Source: Madurella fahalii
Lineage: Eukaryota; Ascomycota; Sordariomycetes; Sordariales
NCBI GenBank assembly: GCA_029876055.1
Contig: CM056874.1
Coordinates: forward strand, 1 to 64,000
Length of the DNA: 64,000 nucleotides
Direction: 5' to 3'
The position numbers and the translations under genes are program-made. The notes beneath the pieces were generated by a model, which made no database searches, was not told the origin of the DNA, and saw only the letters and a list, made by a program, of their open reading frames with translations. Below are positions 46,727 to 57,254 of this stretch, piece after piece (positions within the stretch are counted from its first letter, which is position 1; each line of letters begins with the position of its first letter).

Positions 46727-47122
46727 GAGTTGGGGAAAACAGTCCCCAGAGGGCAGGGTCCCTCTGATCAGAGGGACACAGTTGCTAGGATGGTGTCCCG
46801 GGGCTGGAACTTGCCGTGGGCCCATTTTTCTTTCGCACCATAAGTAGGGCCGTCCTGGCCATTGCTCCTTAGACAGGACAATCAATTCAGTACTTTTCTT
46901 CACACTTGTTGCAAGCTCAATTGACGAGCTCTCCTTGCGTGAAAAGCGATCTCCCTCTGATCAGAGGGAGCTCTATCTGCACATGTTGTTTTGACCTTGC
47001 TTAGACTGCAGGGACTCGATTTGTGGTGGTGTCGCCTGGCCTGTCTTGTCTATCTTGTCTGTCGGGCATTTGGCTGTCTTTGCCCTCCCCCTTGTTTTTG
47101 GTGGGTATGTGGGTGTAGATGT
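46727..47122 (-). repeat. Palindromic ~400-bp non-coding repeat, copy C (best preserved)
   Basis: Reverse orientation relative to copies A, B and D. It holds two 20-bp perfect palindromes with core CCCTCTGATCAGAGGG, at 46758-46777 and 46951-46970. Ends are 'AGTTGGGGAAAACAGTCCCC' and a CTACACCCACATACCCACC-type block (reverse strand). There is no ORF and no clear TIR or LTR. Confidence 0.85.
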
Positions 47123-47920
47123 GTGTTTCTGCACCATTTCATTATATACGAATATTCGGACTGGGAAGTGCGAAGACTCCAAAGTCAGGGGTGCTATAAC
47201 ATTTATTTAACTCTGACCTCTTACCTGCTCCTTCGCACAATCCTGCCCTTTCATATCAACGACTTTGACGTTTCCCAACCCAGCAGCATCCTCCCAAACT
47301 GGTCTGCTTTCCTAAACTTAGTGAACCAGTCAGATAACCATGCTTCGGCTACCTGCAGTGCTTTCGGTCTTGTTTACCTACCTACCTTATACATTGAGCT
47401 TCATACTCTCGGAAGTTTTTGTAACCAAATGAGAGGGCAAAAGCCGACCGCCTAAGTTGCCAACTAGTATGTTCCTTTGGATGTTTGGGGTTGGTCACCA
47501 TTCCGTAACAGCAACCCCTGCGCTAAATTGGAAATACGGCAGCAAGAAAGGCTAATACTTGTTTATTCCCGTACCACAGAAATACTCCAGCAGTACTAGC
47601 ACGCCACCATGCACGAAACTGTCCCCAGATACGTCGTTATGCTTGAGCGAACCGCCGCTGAATTAGACATCTCGTACTGAGGGTGCTGGACGGTGATCTT
47701 GTATGCGAGATCAACCTGATCTGTTGCATAGAACTCTGGCAATCACTGTTAACCTCGTCATGTTGGGATCAACCTGCTCCAGGCCGCCTCCTTTCGGTAT
47801 GCCCTCCTCTTTGTCAAAGTCATGTCGCATCTAACGAACTCAAGCATTTACAAGGTAGAAACCTCTTCGCTATTTCAGTGGCCAAAACTTTTCTTCATTA
47901 TTGAAAAAGTGTATAACACG
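47123..47920. other. Spacer between repeat copies C and D
   Basis: No supported gene. Confidence 0.5.
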
Positions 47921-48319
47921 TCTCTACCCCCATATACCCATCAAAACAAGGGGGAGGGCAAAGGTAGCCAAATGCCAGACAGACAAGACAGACAGGATAG
48001 GCAAGGCGACGCTACTACTTACAAATCAGGTCCCTACAGCCTAAAAAGGTTAAAAACAATATGTGCAGATAGAGCCCCTCCGGTCAGAGGGAGATTGCTT
48101 TGTACGTAAAGAAAGCTTGTCAATTGAGCCTGTAACAGATGTGGAAGAGAGTACTTAATTGATTGTCCTGTCTGAGGAGTAATAGCTAGGACTACCCTAT
48201 TAATGGTGTAGAAGAAAAATGGGTCTAAGGCAAGTTTCAGCCCTCCGGGGCACAATCCAGTAAGTGTGGCCCTCTGATCAGAGAGACCCTGCCCTCTGGG
48301 GACAGTTTTCCCCAACTCA
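47921..48319 (+). repeat. Palindromic ~400-bp non-coding repeat, copy D
   Basis: 399 bp, inverted relative to copy C about 800 bp away. Landmarks include 'AAACAAGGGGGAGGGCAAAG', 'TTGATTGTCCTGTCTGAGGA' and 'GGACAGTTTTCCCCAACTCA'. Both palindromes have one or more mutated bases. Confidence 0.85.
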
Positions 48320-50843
48320 TTATACAAGTGGTCGATCCCGATATCGTCGGCCCCTTGCGCCCGGCCGACGGGAAAATGCCGTAGGACTTTAGCAATACAC
48401 GCTTGGGGCCTAGCGACACCTTTAGTTGCCACTTGTTATCGAATGACGTACTGTCCAAGGTGATAACCGAAGGTATAGCGAGGGGCACATCTTGTGAGTG
48501 CTGTATGTTCGCAGCGTTGCGGGAAACTCGATGATCAGGATTGATAGGCGACCGAAAAAGTACTCTTTGCCAACTATAACCACAGCACACTCGCTAACGT
48601 ATTCCATGTCAGTGTCAACGGCGTGACGTGAAGCTTGTTTAATGTGTGCAAGTACCCATAGCCATGAGCGACCCACTTGCTAAGGTACTACTGGTTGAGC
48701 TAATCTTACGTCCGGCTCCTCGAGCCATGCCCTCTTAATCATGGCTATATTCAGCGGTTACGAGTTAAACTGACTCTTCTATGTGCGCCAGCCCTGGGAA
48801 AGCGCCCCTGGTGCAATGCGCCAACCCTGAGAGCCCACAAGCGTATTATGTGCTTGAAGTCGACTTCGGGTGTCTATACTAAAAGATGATACGGTGCTCT
48901 GTGAAACCTAATTGGATCTAAGGTTCTCGTTATAGCAGAGTAAGGATTTGAAACGTTAGTGTTTCGTATTTCATCTTGGTACAAGTGCCTAGTAGGAGAG
49001 GGGTTGGCATTTGTCAACCTAGAACATATAGCCCGGTGCTGGCAATTCTGAAAGGCTGGTAACATCATAACGCCCAACCAGGTACCACTATGACCTAAGT
49101 GTAGATGTAATTGCCAGTGCTGGGCGATACGGTCAGGGTATGGCAACATCATGACCAAGAACCTACCACGGCTAGGTAGTCGCCAAATTCAGAGATCACA
49201 CTCTGCCGGTCGGTTCGGGAAAGTAATTATGAATGTGCCTCCTTTAAATTATGTCTTATATTAGGTTTAAACCGTTGTATTGAGCAAAAGATATGCTAAG
49301 ATTTAAGAAGGTGTAAATAGAGTGTTGAGCTGAGTCGTTGGCGTCGTGGCGGGCTTTGTCCCAAGCTTGTGATACAATCTATTTGCAACCTCGGGCTCAG
49401 CCGGCTCCGCTTTCCCCTTCCCTCCCAACATGAGGTGCCCTGATCGCTCCGACTGTGCGGAACCCAGTTTTTCCCATTATCCGGTTGGGCTTGCAGCTGC
49501 AAATCTTGACGACCAACTGATGCCCAACCCGGTCGATCCGTGGCAGATTCGAAAACCACCTTCCCTACGAGAGAACTTATAGTCGGCTCGTAGCGTGCAT
49601 GTTAAAGCTATATGTTATAACCTAGGACGCCGAAAACGGATTACGGCCACCTCGTAGTTAGCCCGCACGCTAGAGCGGTGTATTCAACGCGAGATACTCA
49701 CACGGGGGAAGCCCAAAGCCGCGGGCTGGAGGTCGCCCTCAAGCTCTGCCGGTAAGAAGTTACCTGAATGCTCCGCCAGCAACAAAAACCCTATTGTTGG
49801 AGGCGGAGATCCGCTCGGGGTCTTGACCAATCCAGGATGCAGACCTGCATGCCTGTCAATAGCAACACTCCAAAAAACAAGCGCAATTTCAACATGTTTG
49901 CCAAGAAATGTCCAGCGGCGAAACAAAGTACCTTAGTGTCCAGGTCTTGGTTGGATGAAATACAGTCACGGAGACAGTATCTTTAGCCAAACAAGTGAAT
50001 GACAAGGAGCGATTGCGGGGTCAGCGACTTCTACATGTAATAGGGGTGGAGGCGGGACAATTCGCTGCATTCAATCTTCGTCCTTCTCCGGCGGTTTCCG
50101 ACGAGAAAGCACCCCTAAACATATTCAATACCCCGCGTTGACCGCAATCTCTTGGCGATATCGGCTTTGATTGGATTAGACGCGAAAGGATCAACCCCGC
50201 GGTTCCCTCGGTTTCCCTTAACTAAATGGGACAGAAAGAATTACTAATTTGATGGAGTGACCATTGCTTATGCGGAAGCCAGGCTGCTGTCGCAAGAGTT
50301 CGTTAATTACAAATTTAATGTACAACCCAGAAAAGTATACTACGCTTACCCTTTGGCTGTCGAGAAAACGCAGAATTCCAATCTGCGCCGCATCCATGAG
50401 TATCTTATATCGGGCATTATCCGAATTGTGTGTTATTCGGCCGGGGCCTGGTGCTCGGCCCTCTGAATGCTGTGACGATCTGCGTTTTCTACACCTTAAC
50501 GGTAAGTCTTGGCCATCATGCCATGTAACGCTGCACTGCATGCACAAGGGTTGCTGCATCATTAGTCGGTGCTACTCCACGTACTGTGTACAATATTGTC
50601 CTGCAATACGCATGTCAGGACCTAAGAGTGGAGCTCGTACGGCATTCTCATGGGTTTGTGTGGTTTGCATGAACAACCGCGGAGTCATGTGCTAACTCGA
50701 AAGGTGGAGGGTAATCGCCCGGTGTAAGGGACCAAAACATTAAAAGGGGTCAGGAGACGCAACTGCGGTCGCGCGCATCAACTTGTAACGTAACGGACCA
50801 TTCAACGATCAGCCCATCTTTCAGTCTTTCATCTCGATTTCCA
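48320..50843. other. Gene-poor region before the acyltransferase gene
   Basis: No supported gene in about 2.5 kb. A minus-strand patch near 48530-48640 ('ECAVVIVGKEYFFGR') and another near 49400-49560 look vaguely coding but cannot be tied to a family. The last few hundred bases should contain the promoter of the acyltransferase. Confidence 0.45.
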
Positions 50844-52274
50844 ATGGCAAAAACTGAGGAGTACCAACTTCGCCCCTTGGGTTGGGAGAGCGATCCGCAG
50901 GAGGAGCGGCTACGGTTCTCCAGTTTGGACTACCTTGCGGCCTGTACTTACAATAGTTACGCCATCTTCTTCAAACTCAAAGACGAAGAACGGCCGAATG
51001 TAGTTACGGCCCTGAGACAGGGTCTCGAGAGGACCCTGGCCCAGTGCAGGCAGCTCGTCGGGACCATCGAGCCAAACGCCGCCGACGATGACCATTCCTT
51101 CGTCAAGAAGCGGGACTCGACCGTCAAATTTGTTGTCAAGTACTTCTCCGCAGATGACGGTGCGCCCTCCATCTCGGACATCGAAAAGGCTCACTTTGCC
51201 TCGTCCTACCTGGGAGACACCACACGCTTCATCATCGAGGGCATGACGTACGGGGAGAAGCCAGAATGCCTTCCAAGCGCCAAGCCTGTCGTCTCAGCGT
51301 ACCAGGCCAACTTCATCCCTGGAGGGCTCATCTTTGTCATGAACTTCCATCATTACGCCAACGACGTGATGGGGTGGGCCAATTTCGTTCATCAGCTGGC
51401 CGAGAACTGCTACTCAGCCGTCCACAAGACCGCTCCACCCCCTTGGGACCCCGCAAACCTGGACGCGACTCGCTTCACTGCACTTGATTTCCCGTCCGAG
51501 TCCAAGGTCGACGGCCCCACCCCTCCGGAACGCCACCCTCTTCTTCGCGAGCACTCCTCGCTCCTCTTCCACCTGCCCAAAAGCAAGGCCGAGGAGCTCA
51601 AGAAGCTCGCTACACCCGAGAAGGAAAACGGGTCTTGGATTTCCACCTATGATGCATTCTCCGCCTTCTTGTGGCGTGTTCTAACCAAGCACCGCGCCTC
51701 ACTCTACGGTTCTGGTCCTGAAGAGACACCCCTATTCCTCGAAGCCGTCAATATGAGACGCCGAACCAACCCGCCCGTGGCAAAGAGGCAGCAGCGAAAT
51801 CTGTTCTGGGCTGCAGCATCGGCGAGCTACCCGGAGCTGCTCACTATCAAACAGATCACGTCAGAGGCTCCTCTCTCCGCTCTCGCCGCGAAGATCCGTG
51901 TCATGACCAACAGCATGAATCAAGCGGCTCTTGATCAGGCTCTCGCCATGCTGGCTCCAGTCCGCGATAAGACGTGCCTCTTTACGCGCGTTAACTCGTT
52001 CCCGCCCCTGACGATCGCCACCACAGACTGGCGTGAGACTGCCATCTGTGAGGCAGACTTTGGGTTCGCGCAGCCGCAAGCCTACCGACACTTCTTCAAC
52101 GAAGTGACCGAGGGTCTAATCCTCGTTTACCCGCCTCGCAAATCTGACAATTCGGACGAAGGATGTGAATTCGTGCTCACAATTGAGCAGGACATTGTTA
52201 AGGCTGTCATGGATGATGCCGACATGAAGAAGTACTTTGAGTTTAGAGGATACGAGATTGACGGGTCTAAATGA
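50844..52274 (+). CDS. BAHD-type acyltransferase (fungal transferase family)
   Basis: An intronless ORF of 476 residues. It has the BAHD/trichothecene-acetyltransferase-like catalytic HxxxD motif at residues 170-174 (HYAND, in 'FVMNFHHYANDVMGW') and the structural DFGxx motif near the C-terminus (ADFGFAQ, DFGFA at 405-409). The spacing and length suit the family. Such enzymes transfer an acyl group from acyl-CoA to an alcohol or amine. There is no signal peptide or membrane helix, so it should be cytosolic. GC-rich codon use and absence of RIP-type stops indicate a functional gene. It points towards the 7TM gene (convergent) and lies 5 kb from the HR-PKS, so acylation of the polyketide or of a toxic intermediate is a reasonable inference. 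Substrate is unknown. Confidence 0.92.
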   Translation: MAKTEEYQLRPLGWESDPQEERLRFSSLDYLAACTYNSYAIFFKLKDEERPNVVTALRQGLERTLAQCRQLVGTIEPNAADDDHSFVKKRDSTVKFVVKYFSADDGAPSISDIEKAHFASSYLGDTTRFIIEGMTYGEKPECLPSAKPVVSAYQANFIPGGLIFVMNFHHYANDVMGWANFVHQLAENCYSAVHKTAPPPWDPANLDATRFTALDFPSESKVDGPTPPERHPLLREHSSLLFHLPKSKAEELKKLATPEKENGSWISTYDAFSAFLWRVLTKHRASLYGSGPEETPLFLEAVNMRRRTNPPVAKRQQRNLFWAAASASYPELLTIKQITSEAPLSALAAKIRVMTNSMNQAALDQALAMLAPVRDKTCLFTRVNSFPPLTIATTDWRETAICEADFGFAQPQAYRHFFNEVTEGLILVYPPRKSDNSDEGCEFVLTIEQDIVKAVMDDADMKKYFEFRGYEIDGSK

Positions 52275-52781
52275 TCACGTGGCCTACACGGCCGTTACGG
52301 AATGCTGAAGAGGACCGATGGCTTTCTTTTATCAACTCATGTCAATAGTCCTTGGGTAACCAACATAAATGGACGCCGGCTCTTTGAGAAACCCTACATC
52401 ACTCTTCAGACTGAATTGTTTGTGAAGTTAAAAGTAGCTTTGTTGCCTGCCTTGTGGCTTCACGCTTTAATCTCGGACACTTTGCCGAAATACTTGATGT
52501 TTGCTCTTCATTGGCGCCTTGTTCACTATCCTATTTACGACTTGTACTCGCTGCAGAGTGCAATCACATTGCCAGAGCAAGGTAAGCAGTTTCTCGTTTC
52601 AGGCGTAAGCATGGTAAAATAACAAAAGCTACTTTTGATGGAGCATACTCCCGCTCCGCCGAACCTAATGTACACAAGCGCAGGCTCTATTTACACAAAT
52701 GACTGCCAGGAAATTTTTTTTTTTGCTCAACAGTTGTACAATAATCATTGCCCTCTAGGAGAGGCGAGATAAACGATATCT
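52275..52781. other. Convergent intergenic region
   Basis: About 500 bp between two converging genes. AT-rich with a T-run near 52715. No gene seen; it should hold both 3' ends. Confidence 0.6.
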
Positions 52782-54301
52782 TCATGCTCTGCCGTAGTAT
52801 TGGGTCGTGCTTCCGCGGGTTCCCGCTTCCCAGGCGGCCGCACGGCTTCCGTACCCTCCGGAACCGGAAGCGTCGTCGACGTATTCGCGTTTGACTGTCA
52901 CCTGGGTAGTTCGGACAACGGAATGGGAATTGTCGAGCTTTCCAGCACTGGACTGCTGTTGGAGGCGTTCGGTCGATTCCGATTTAGCGGCTGCGATATC
53001 ATCGAGTAACACTCCGTCGTCATCAATCTTCCGGTATTTGTCGATAGTGGTCGATGGTTTAGAGAAGGTGTCGATGGTCGAGGCGCCGGTAACATTGGAA
53101 GCCTGCACGGTAGTGACGTGCATGCCCAGCAGAGTCTTGATCCTACGCAACACGCCTGTTTCCTTCAGGAGCCTGGGGGCGGCAGGCATGCAGCTGATAA
53201 CAAAGCCGCAAGTCATCTCAGCGTATGCCCAAAAGACCACGGGACCCAAAGTATACGTCGAATCAGCAGCGCCGGCGTATTCGAATGTGACCTGGACTCT
53301 GAAAGCGGCCGAGACGCACGCACTATATGATGAGGTATCAGAGCTTGTTCAAACAACAGTGCTGGAGAAGCATCATACAGTAGACCCAAGCCGAAGACAA
53401 CCGACACACCCAGCTTTTTCTTTAGAGACATTTGTAGACCCCAAATGACTCTCTGCGGGAGGAAGACCATGATGACATCGGTAGCGAGGTGGATAATGGA
53501 GGATACCACCTCGAGGTTGTGTTTGTCGAAGCACCTCCCTGCAACAGTAAAATTATATATAGCCTCGTATGGGATGCACACGAGGTTAAGGGCAACCGTG
53601 GTAGCGATGCCGAACAAAATTTGGACTGCCATCAGGGCGTAGCAGGTGCACCAAAAGGCGTTTCGCTCGCCGCCGGCGACGAACACTTGACTCCATTCCA
53701 GCAAAATGGCGACTTTGAGAAGAGGGAGCGTGACGGAATATAGCACGCCACCGATGGAAACATACTGCAAACGCTTCTGTCAGCACTTTCAAGTCCTGGT
53801 CCTTTCACTCCGGATCGCGCAACTAACATAGAGTAAGTCGATGAGATCCCCAAGGAGAAGATCCCACTGGTGGACAAAGTAGCCAATGCGGTCCAAAATC
53901 CGATAGCAACAGTATGCCCAACCGAGGTAGCAACCCTGTAGAGAAGATTAGACATCCATAGCAGTCCGGATGGGGAGAACTGGAGACTGACGAATGCACA
54001 AAGGATCAAACCTGCAAACACGTGCGGGGTCAGTACGATATCAACCCCTAGACGGTCTGGTGCTTGACAGAGACGTACATTCTGTTGCCTTGACTTTCCT
54101 CGACACGACAGCCAAGTATGTTCGAAGCATAAGGCAGAAAGTTGCAACCGTCAGGCAGGCAGCCATCACGCCATGTGCCAGGCCGTTTTGGTTAGGAGGG
54201 TTCTCAAAGTTGGGCGTGACTCCCGGCGGCGGCGCCAGCGCGGGTCCGGCGAGGAGCGCATCCTGCTGCTCTTTGGGAAGGTAAGGAATTACATCCGCCA
54301 T
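52782..54301 (-). CDS. Fungal rhodopsin-domain 7TM membrane protein, five exons
   Basis: Minus-strand exons 54301-54079, 54011-53992, 53935-53828, 53764-53379 and 53322-52782 splice to 425 residues with consistent phases. All donors are GT (GTACGT, GTCAGT, GTTAGT, GTATGA) and all acceptors AG. The N-terminus 'MADVIPYLPKEQQDALLAGP' precedes seven predicted helices. Family hallmarks are 'GYFVHQWDLLLGDLIDLLY', 'YSVTLPLLKVAILLEW', 'LATDVIMVFLPQRVIW' and 'EMTCGFVISCMPAAP'. A polar ~130-residue cytosolic tail follows. Exon 2 is only 20 nt. This large family, often labelled rhodopsin or PTH11-related, has mostly unknown roles in membrane sensing. It lacks the retinal-binding pattern of true opsins as far as I can see. 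A link to the adjacent metabolic genes is only positional. Confidence 0.85.
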
Positions 54302-57254
54302 TTTTCCTCGAGAACTTGCAAAAGAGTGAGTCCTCCCAGATGTGTGGTTGCCACTGCCGAAAACTTTGGAGTGTGGGGGAACGTGAGTTTATTTAGTAGG
54401 ATCCGAAGAGCCAACTCGCTTCCGGCAATTAGCCGCTATGCAACCGAGACCGTTGAGACATGGGAGGGGCGTCGTTCTCAGGTTTCCCGCAGCCCTGCGG
54501 TCCTCGTTTGTGCGAGTGAGTAGTGTAGAAATGGGATCTGCCGGTCCAGAGCCCTGCCATTCCATTCTCTAAGGTCAAGTTGGTTCGTCCGACAATTTTT
54601 ACTTGGGGAACCGGCCAAGGAATCCCTCTGGTGCGGAAACAGCCCCGGTAAGAATGCGACCCTGACAAGCACAGGTATATGCAGGCTTTGTTGCTGGAAT
54701 CAGGGGTTAGATATTTCCCCCACCTGGTTCCTTCGCTCCGTAATCTTGCCCCTTGCAGACCTCTCCCGCGGATCAGTGCAAAACACGGGGGGCACGGTAT
54801 TCGGAGAGCTCATCTTTGTCTCTTAGAATAAGCAAGGAGCCATTGCACATGCTAAGCAGCCCCCGCGTTGCCTGGCTCTGATTGTAAGGTAAGGGGAGGG
54901 GGACCCCAGTGGGTAGGTGTTTTTCTAGGGTTCAAACTAGAGCAATTGTAGTATAGTAACTGAAGTTCGTCGAAAAGCTCCGATAACACGTACTAAGGTT
55001 TTGCGAAGGAGTGGTGCAAACTACAGTACAATGCCACCGGAGCACAGACAGCGCCAGCCCTCCTTTTCTCCCCGGGAACCGTTGCCCAGCCGCGGCTCGC
55101 CATGCCTTCGGCTCGCCATGCCCTCGGCTTACCCTCGTTTACTAATGGCAGGGTAACATTAAGGCAATATAACCAGGATATACGGTAGAAACGTTCGAAA
55201 CGGAAATGATCTGTGCCAGAGCCGTGCAAGGTCTCGCAGATGCAGCCGAATGCCAAACGGATGGGGCTTTCTCAATTCAATGAGGTTTCCAAAGGTGTTT
55301 GCGGTTTCCTCTTTTCTTTCCTATTTTCTTTTTTTTTTGTAAGCCTAGCCGTGCGGTTTGTATCTCGTCAACTGCGAACGGAGGTTGAGGGCAAAAGTGA
55401 CCAGACTGTCTCTGCTAGTGCCAGCCACGCGACTCACAATACATGAATAAGCAAGCAACGCAATCTGCCCTGGCTGATATGTCCGGTTTACGTCCCACCC
55501 ATTGGCATGACAGCAAACTTGTAAACCAGGGAGGAAGAAGTTAAACGAACCTTTTGCTCGGCGCCGCCGAGGGCGAAATCAAACAAGTCGTGGGAAAAAG
55601 GGGCTCGCGAAACAGGCGTGTTTGAACCTTATCACCCTTGTCTAGTTGAGGTGGGTTCTACAAGGATACTCGATTGTCGGCCAAATAATCCCGAGCAGTT
55701 GTGCCATCGTACAGTGTGTATACGTTATTTTCCACACCATTATTCTCGGAGAGACTATTACGGTGCTCTCTACCCATGTACAGCGGCAAATTCTCTTCAG
55801 GGAGCAGACAGTGGCATGATACACGAATGAGCCAAACAGACTCGTCAGGCCCAGTTTCGCTTCATTGACAAACCCCTGGCCACCTCACTTGTACTCACTA
55901 AAGTGTGTTGCAATGTCGGATACATTCGGACGACGATCTTGTTTCGGAATGAGGTCGCTTCGCGTTCCTCTCGAACCCAGTCTCCGGGAACGGAGGGAAA
56001 AGCCGCGTGTGATGTAACACAGGGAGCCGCATGGTTGCGGCACAGCTTGTGATATACAGGGGTGCGCGCAGAATTTGTACCGCTACGGGACACAATCCAG
56101 TGTACACTATGTCCGCAGGCAACAATTGGGCGTGCATCCGTAGCTCATCTATTGACACTGGATCAATCGGGATGTTATGATGAGCTATCGATGGAAATGA
56201 GCGGAGATGATAGCGAGGAGAGTCGTGCTGACGGTTGTTTGCTTTGGTGCGGTGCGGAAGCATTGCCATGGAATGGTCGTCGCTTCGTAGTGGTTCCATT
56301 AGTACGGACTAATGTGGCAGCGCTAATGTTTCTTCCAGTTACATTGCATTTCTCGCCCCTCTTTCACTCCTACAATTGTGCCCTGTCATCAAGCTTTTGC
56401 CTGGTCGATTTATGCAGCATCCTTGGCGCCGCGGTGTGCTCGTTTCTCTCGCTGTGAGTGAAGATGTCTTACCGGATACTACTTTAGGATTAGGGTTTTT
56501 TGGTTGATGCCGAGCGAACTGCATCTGGGGTCAGGGTTACGAGCATTCCGTACTCAAGAAGAGAACGGTATTGCGAAGAGGGAGAGTTGACCAGGCAGCC
56601 GTGAGATGACCGTTCCGCTCCACTCCAAGCCTTGGTTTCTGGCTTAGCGGGTGACTCGACGAGTATTAGCGCCGCCAGCAAAGTTGCTATCTCAACCCAA
56701 CGACTACCAATTCTCATCAGCGAAGAATTGTTGGGTAGGATTTAGGCTGTTTATCACCCATTTAATTCTCATATCTCTTTCTTTAGGAACTCCTTTGCCG
56801 CCGCGTAGGATACAAACTCCAAATGTCGAACCTTGACCCCTGTCCCGAGAGCCGCCCTGTAGTTTAGCTTGCTGGTGGGATCTAGAATCTCTAAATTCCA
56901 CAACTCCCACTTAGCTCCTTGGGCCTAAAGAGGGTCCTACCACTCCAACTGCAGTGAGACGCCGGCGCTCCACTTGAGATCCAGTCGAGTTTGGCTAGGA
57001 TGGACCCGACCCAGCCAAAGAAAGAACCGGAGACGCAGGGGTCGCTTTAGGATTCAACAGTTTTTGGTGCCGAAGAAGGGGTAAAGTAAGAAAGGGGGAA
57101 AAATTTTGCTCGTCTTCAGACATAAACCTCTGGCCTTTATTAGACAACTGCTACTCTGTTGGTAAGGCGTTCTGCTTCCACATTCCTTATGTGGCAGCTA
57201 GTATAGCTAAAATCAGCATCGATCATCCAACGTTGCAGTCCATCACCAACAGCA
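54302..57254. other. Intergenic region between the divergent 7TM and PKS genes
   Basis: About 2.95 kb with no supported gene on either strand. It must contain both promoters. Long shadow ORFs (for example near 55.9-56.3 kb) have no recognisable domain or splice structure. Confidence 0.55.

Noticed and set aside
46991..47455. 154-codon plus-strand ORF with hydrophobic residues
   Set aside because: It begins inside repeat copy C and has no recognisable domain or splice support.
52807..53448. 213-codon plus-strand ORF
   Set aside because: It overlaps the 7TM gene exons on the opposite strand, and its composition follows from that coding strand.
55898..56457. Overlapping ORFs of about 130 codons on both strands
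   Set aside because: Neither strand shows a domain, start context or intron structure, so they are likely chance ORFs in GC-balanced intergenic DNA.
57140..57200. tRNA-like stretch (GTTGGTAAGGCG followed by a short stem)
   Set aside because: It resembles a D-arm only. I see no GGTTCGANNCC box B and no foldable acceptor stem, so no tRNA is called.
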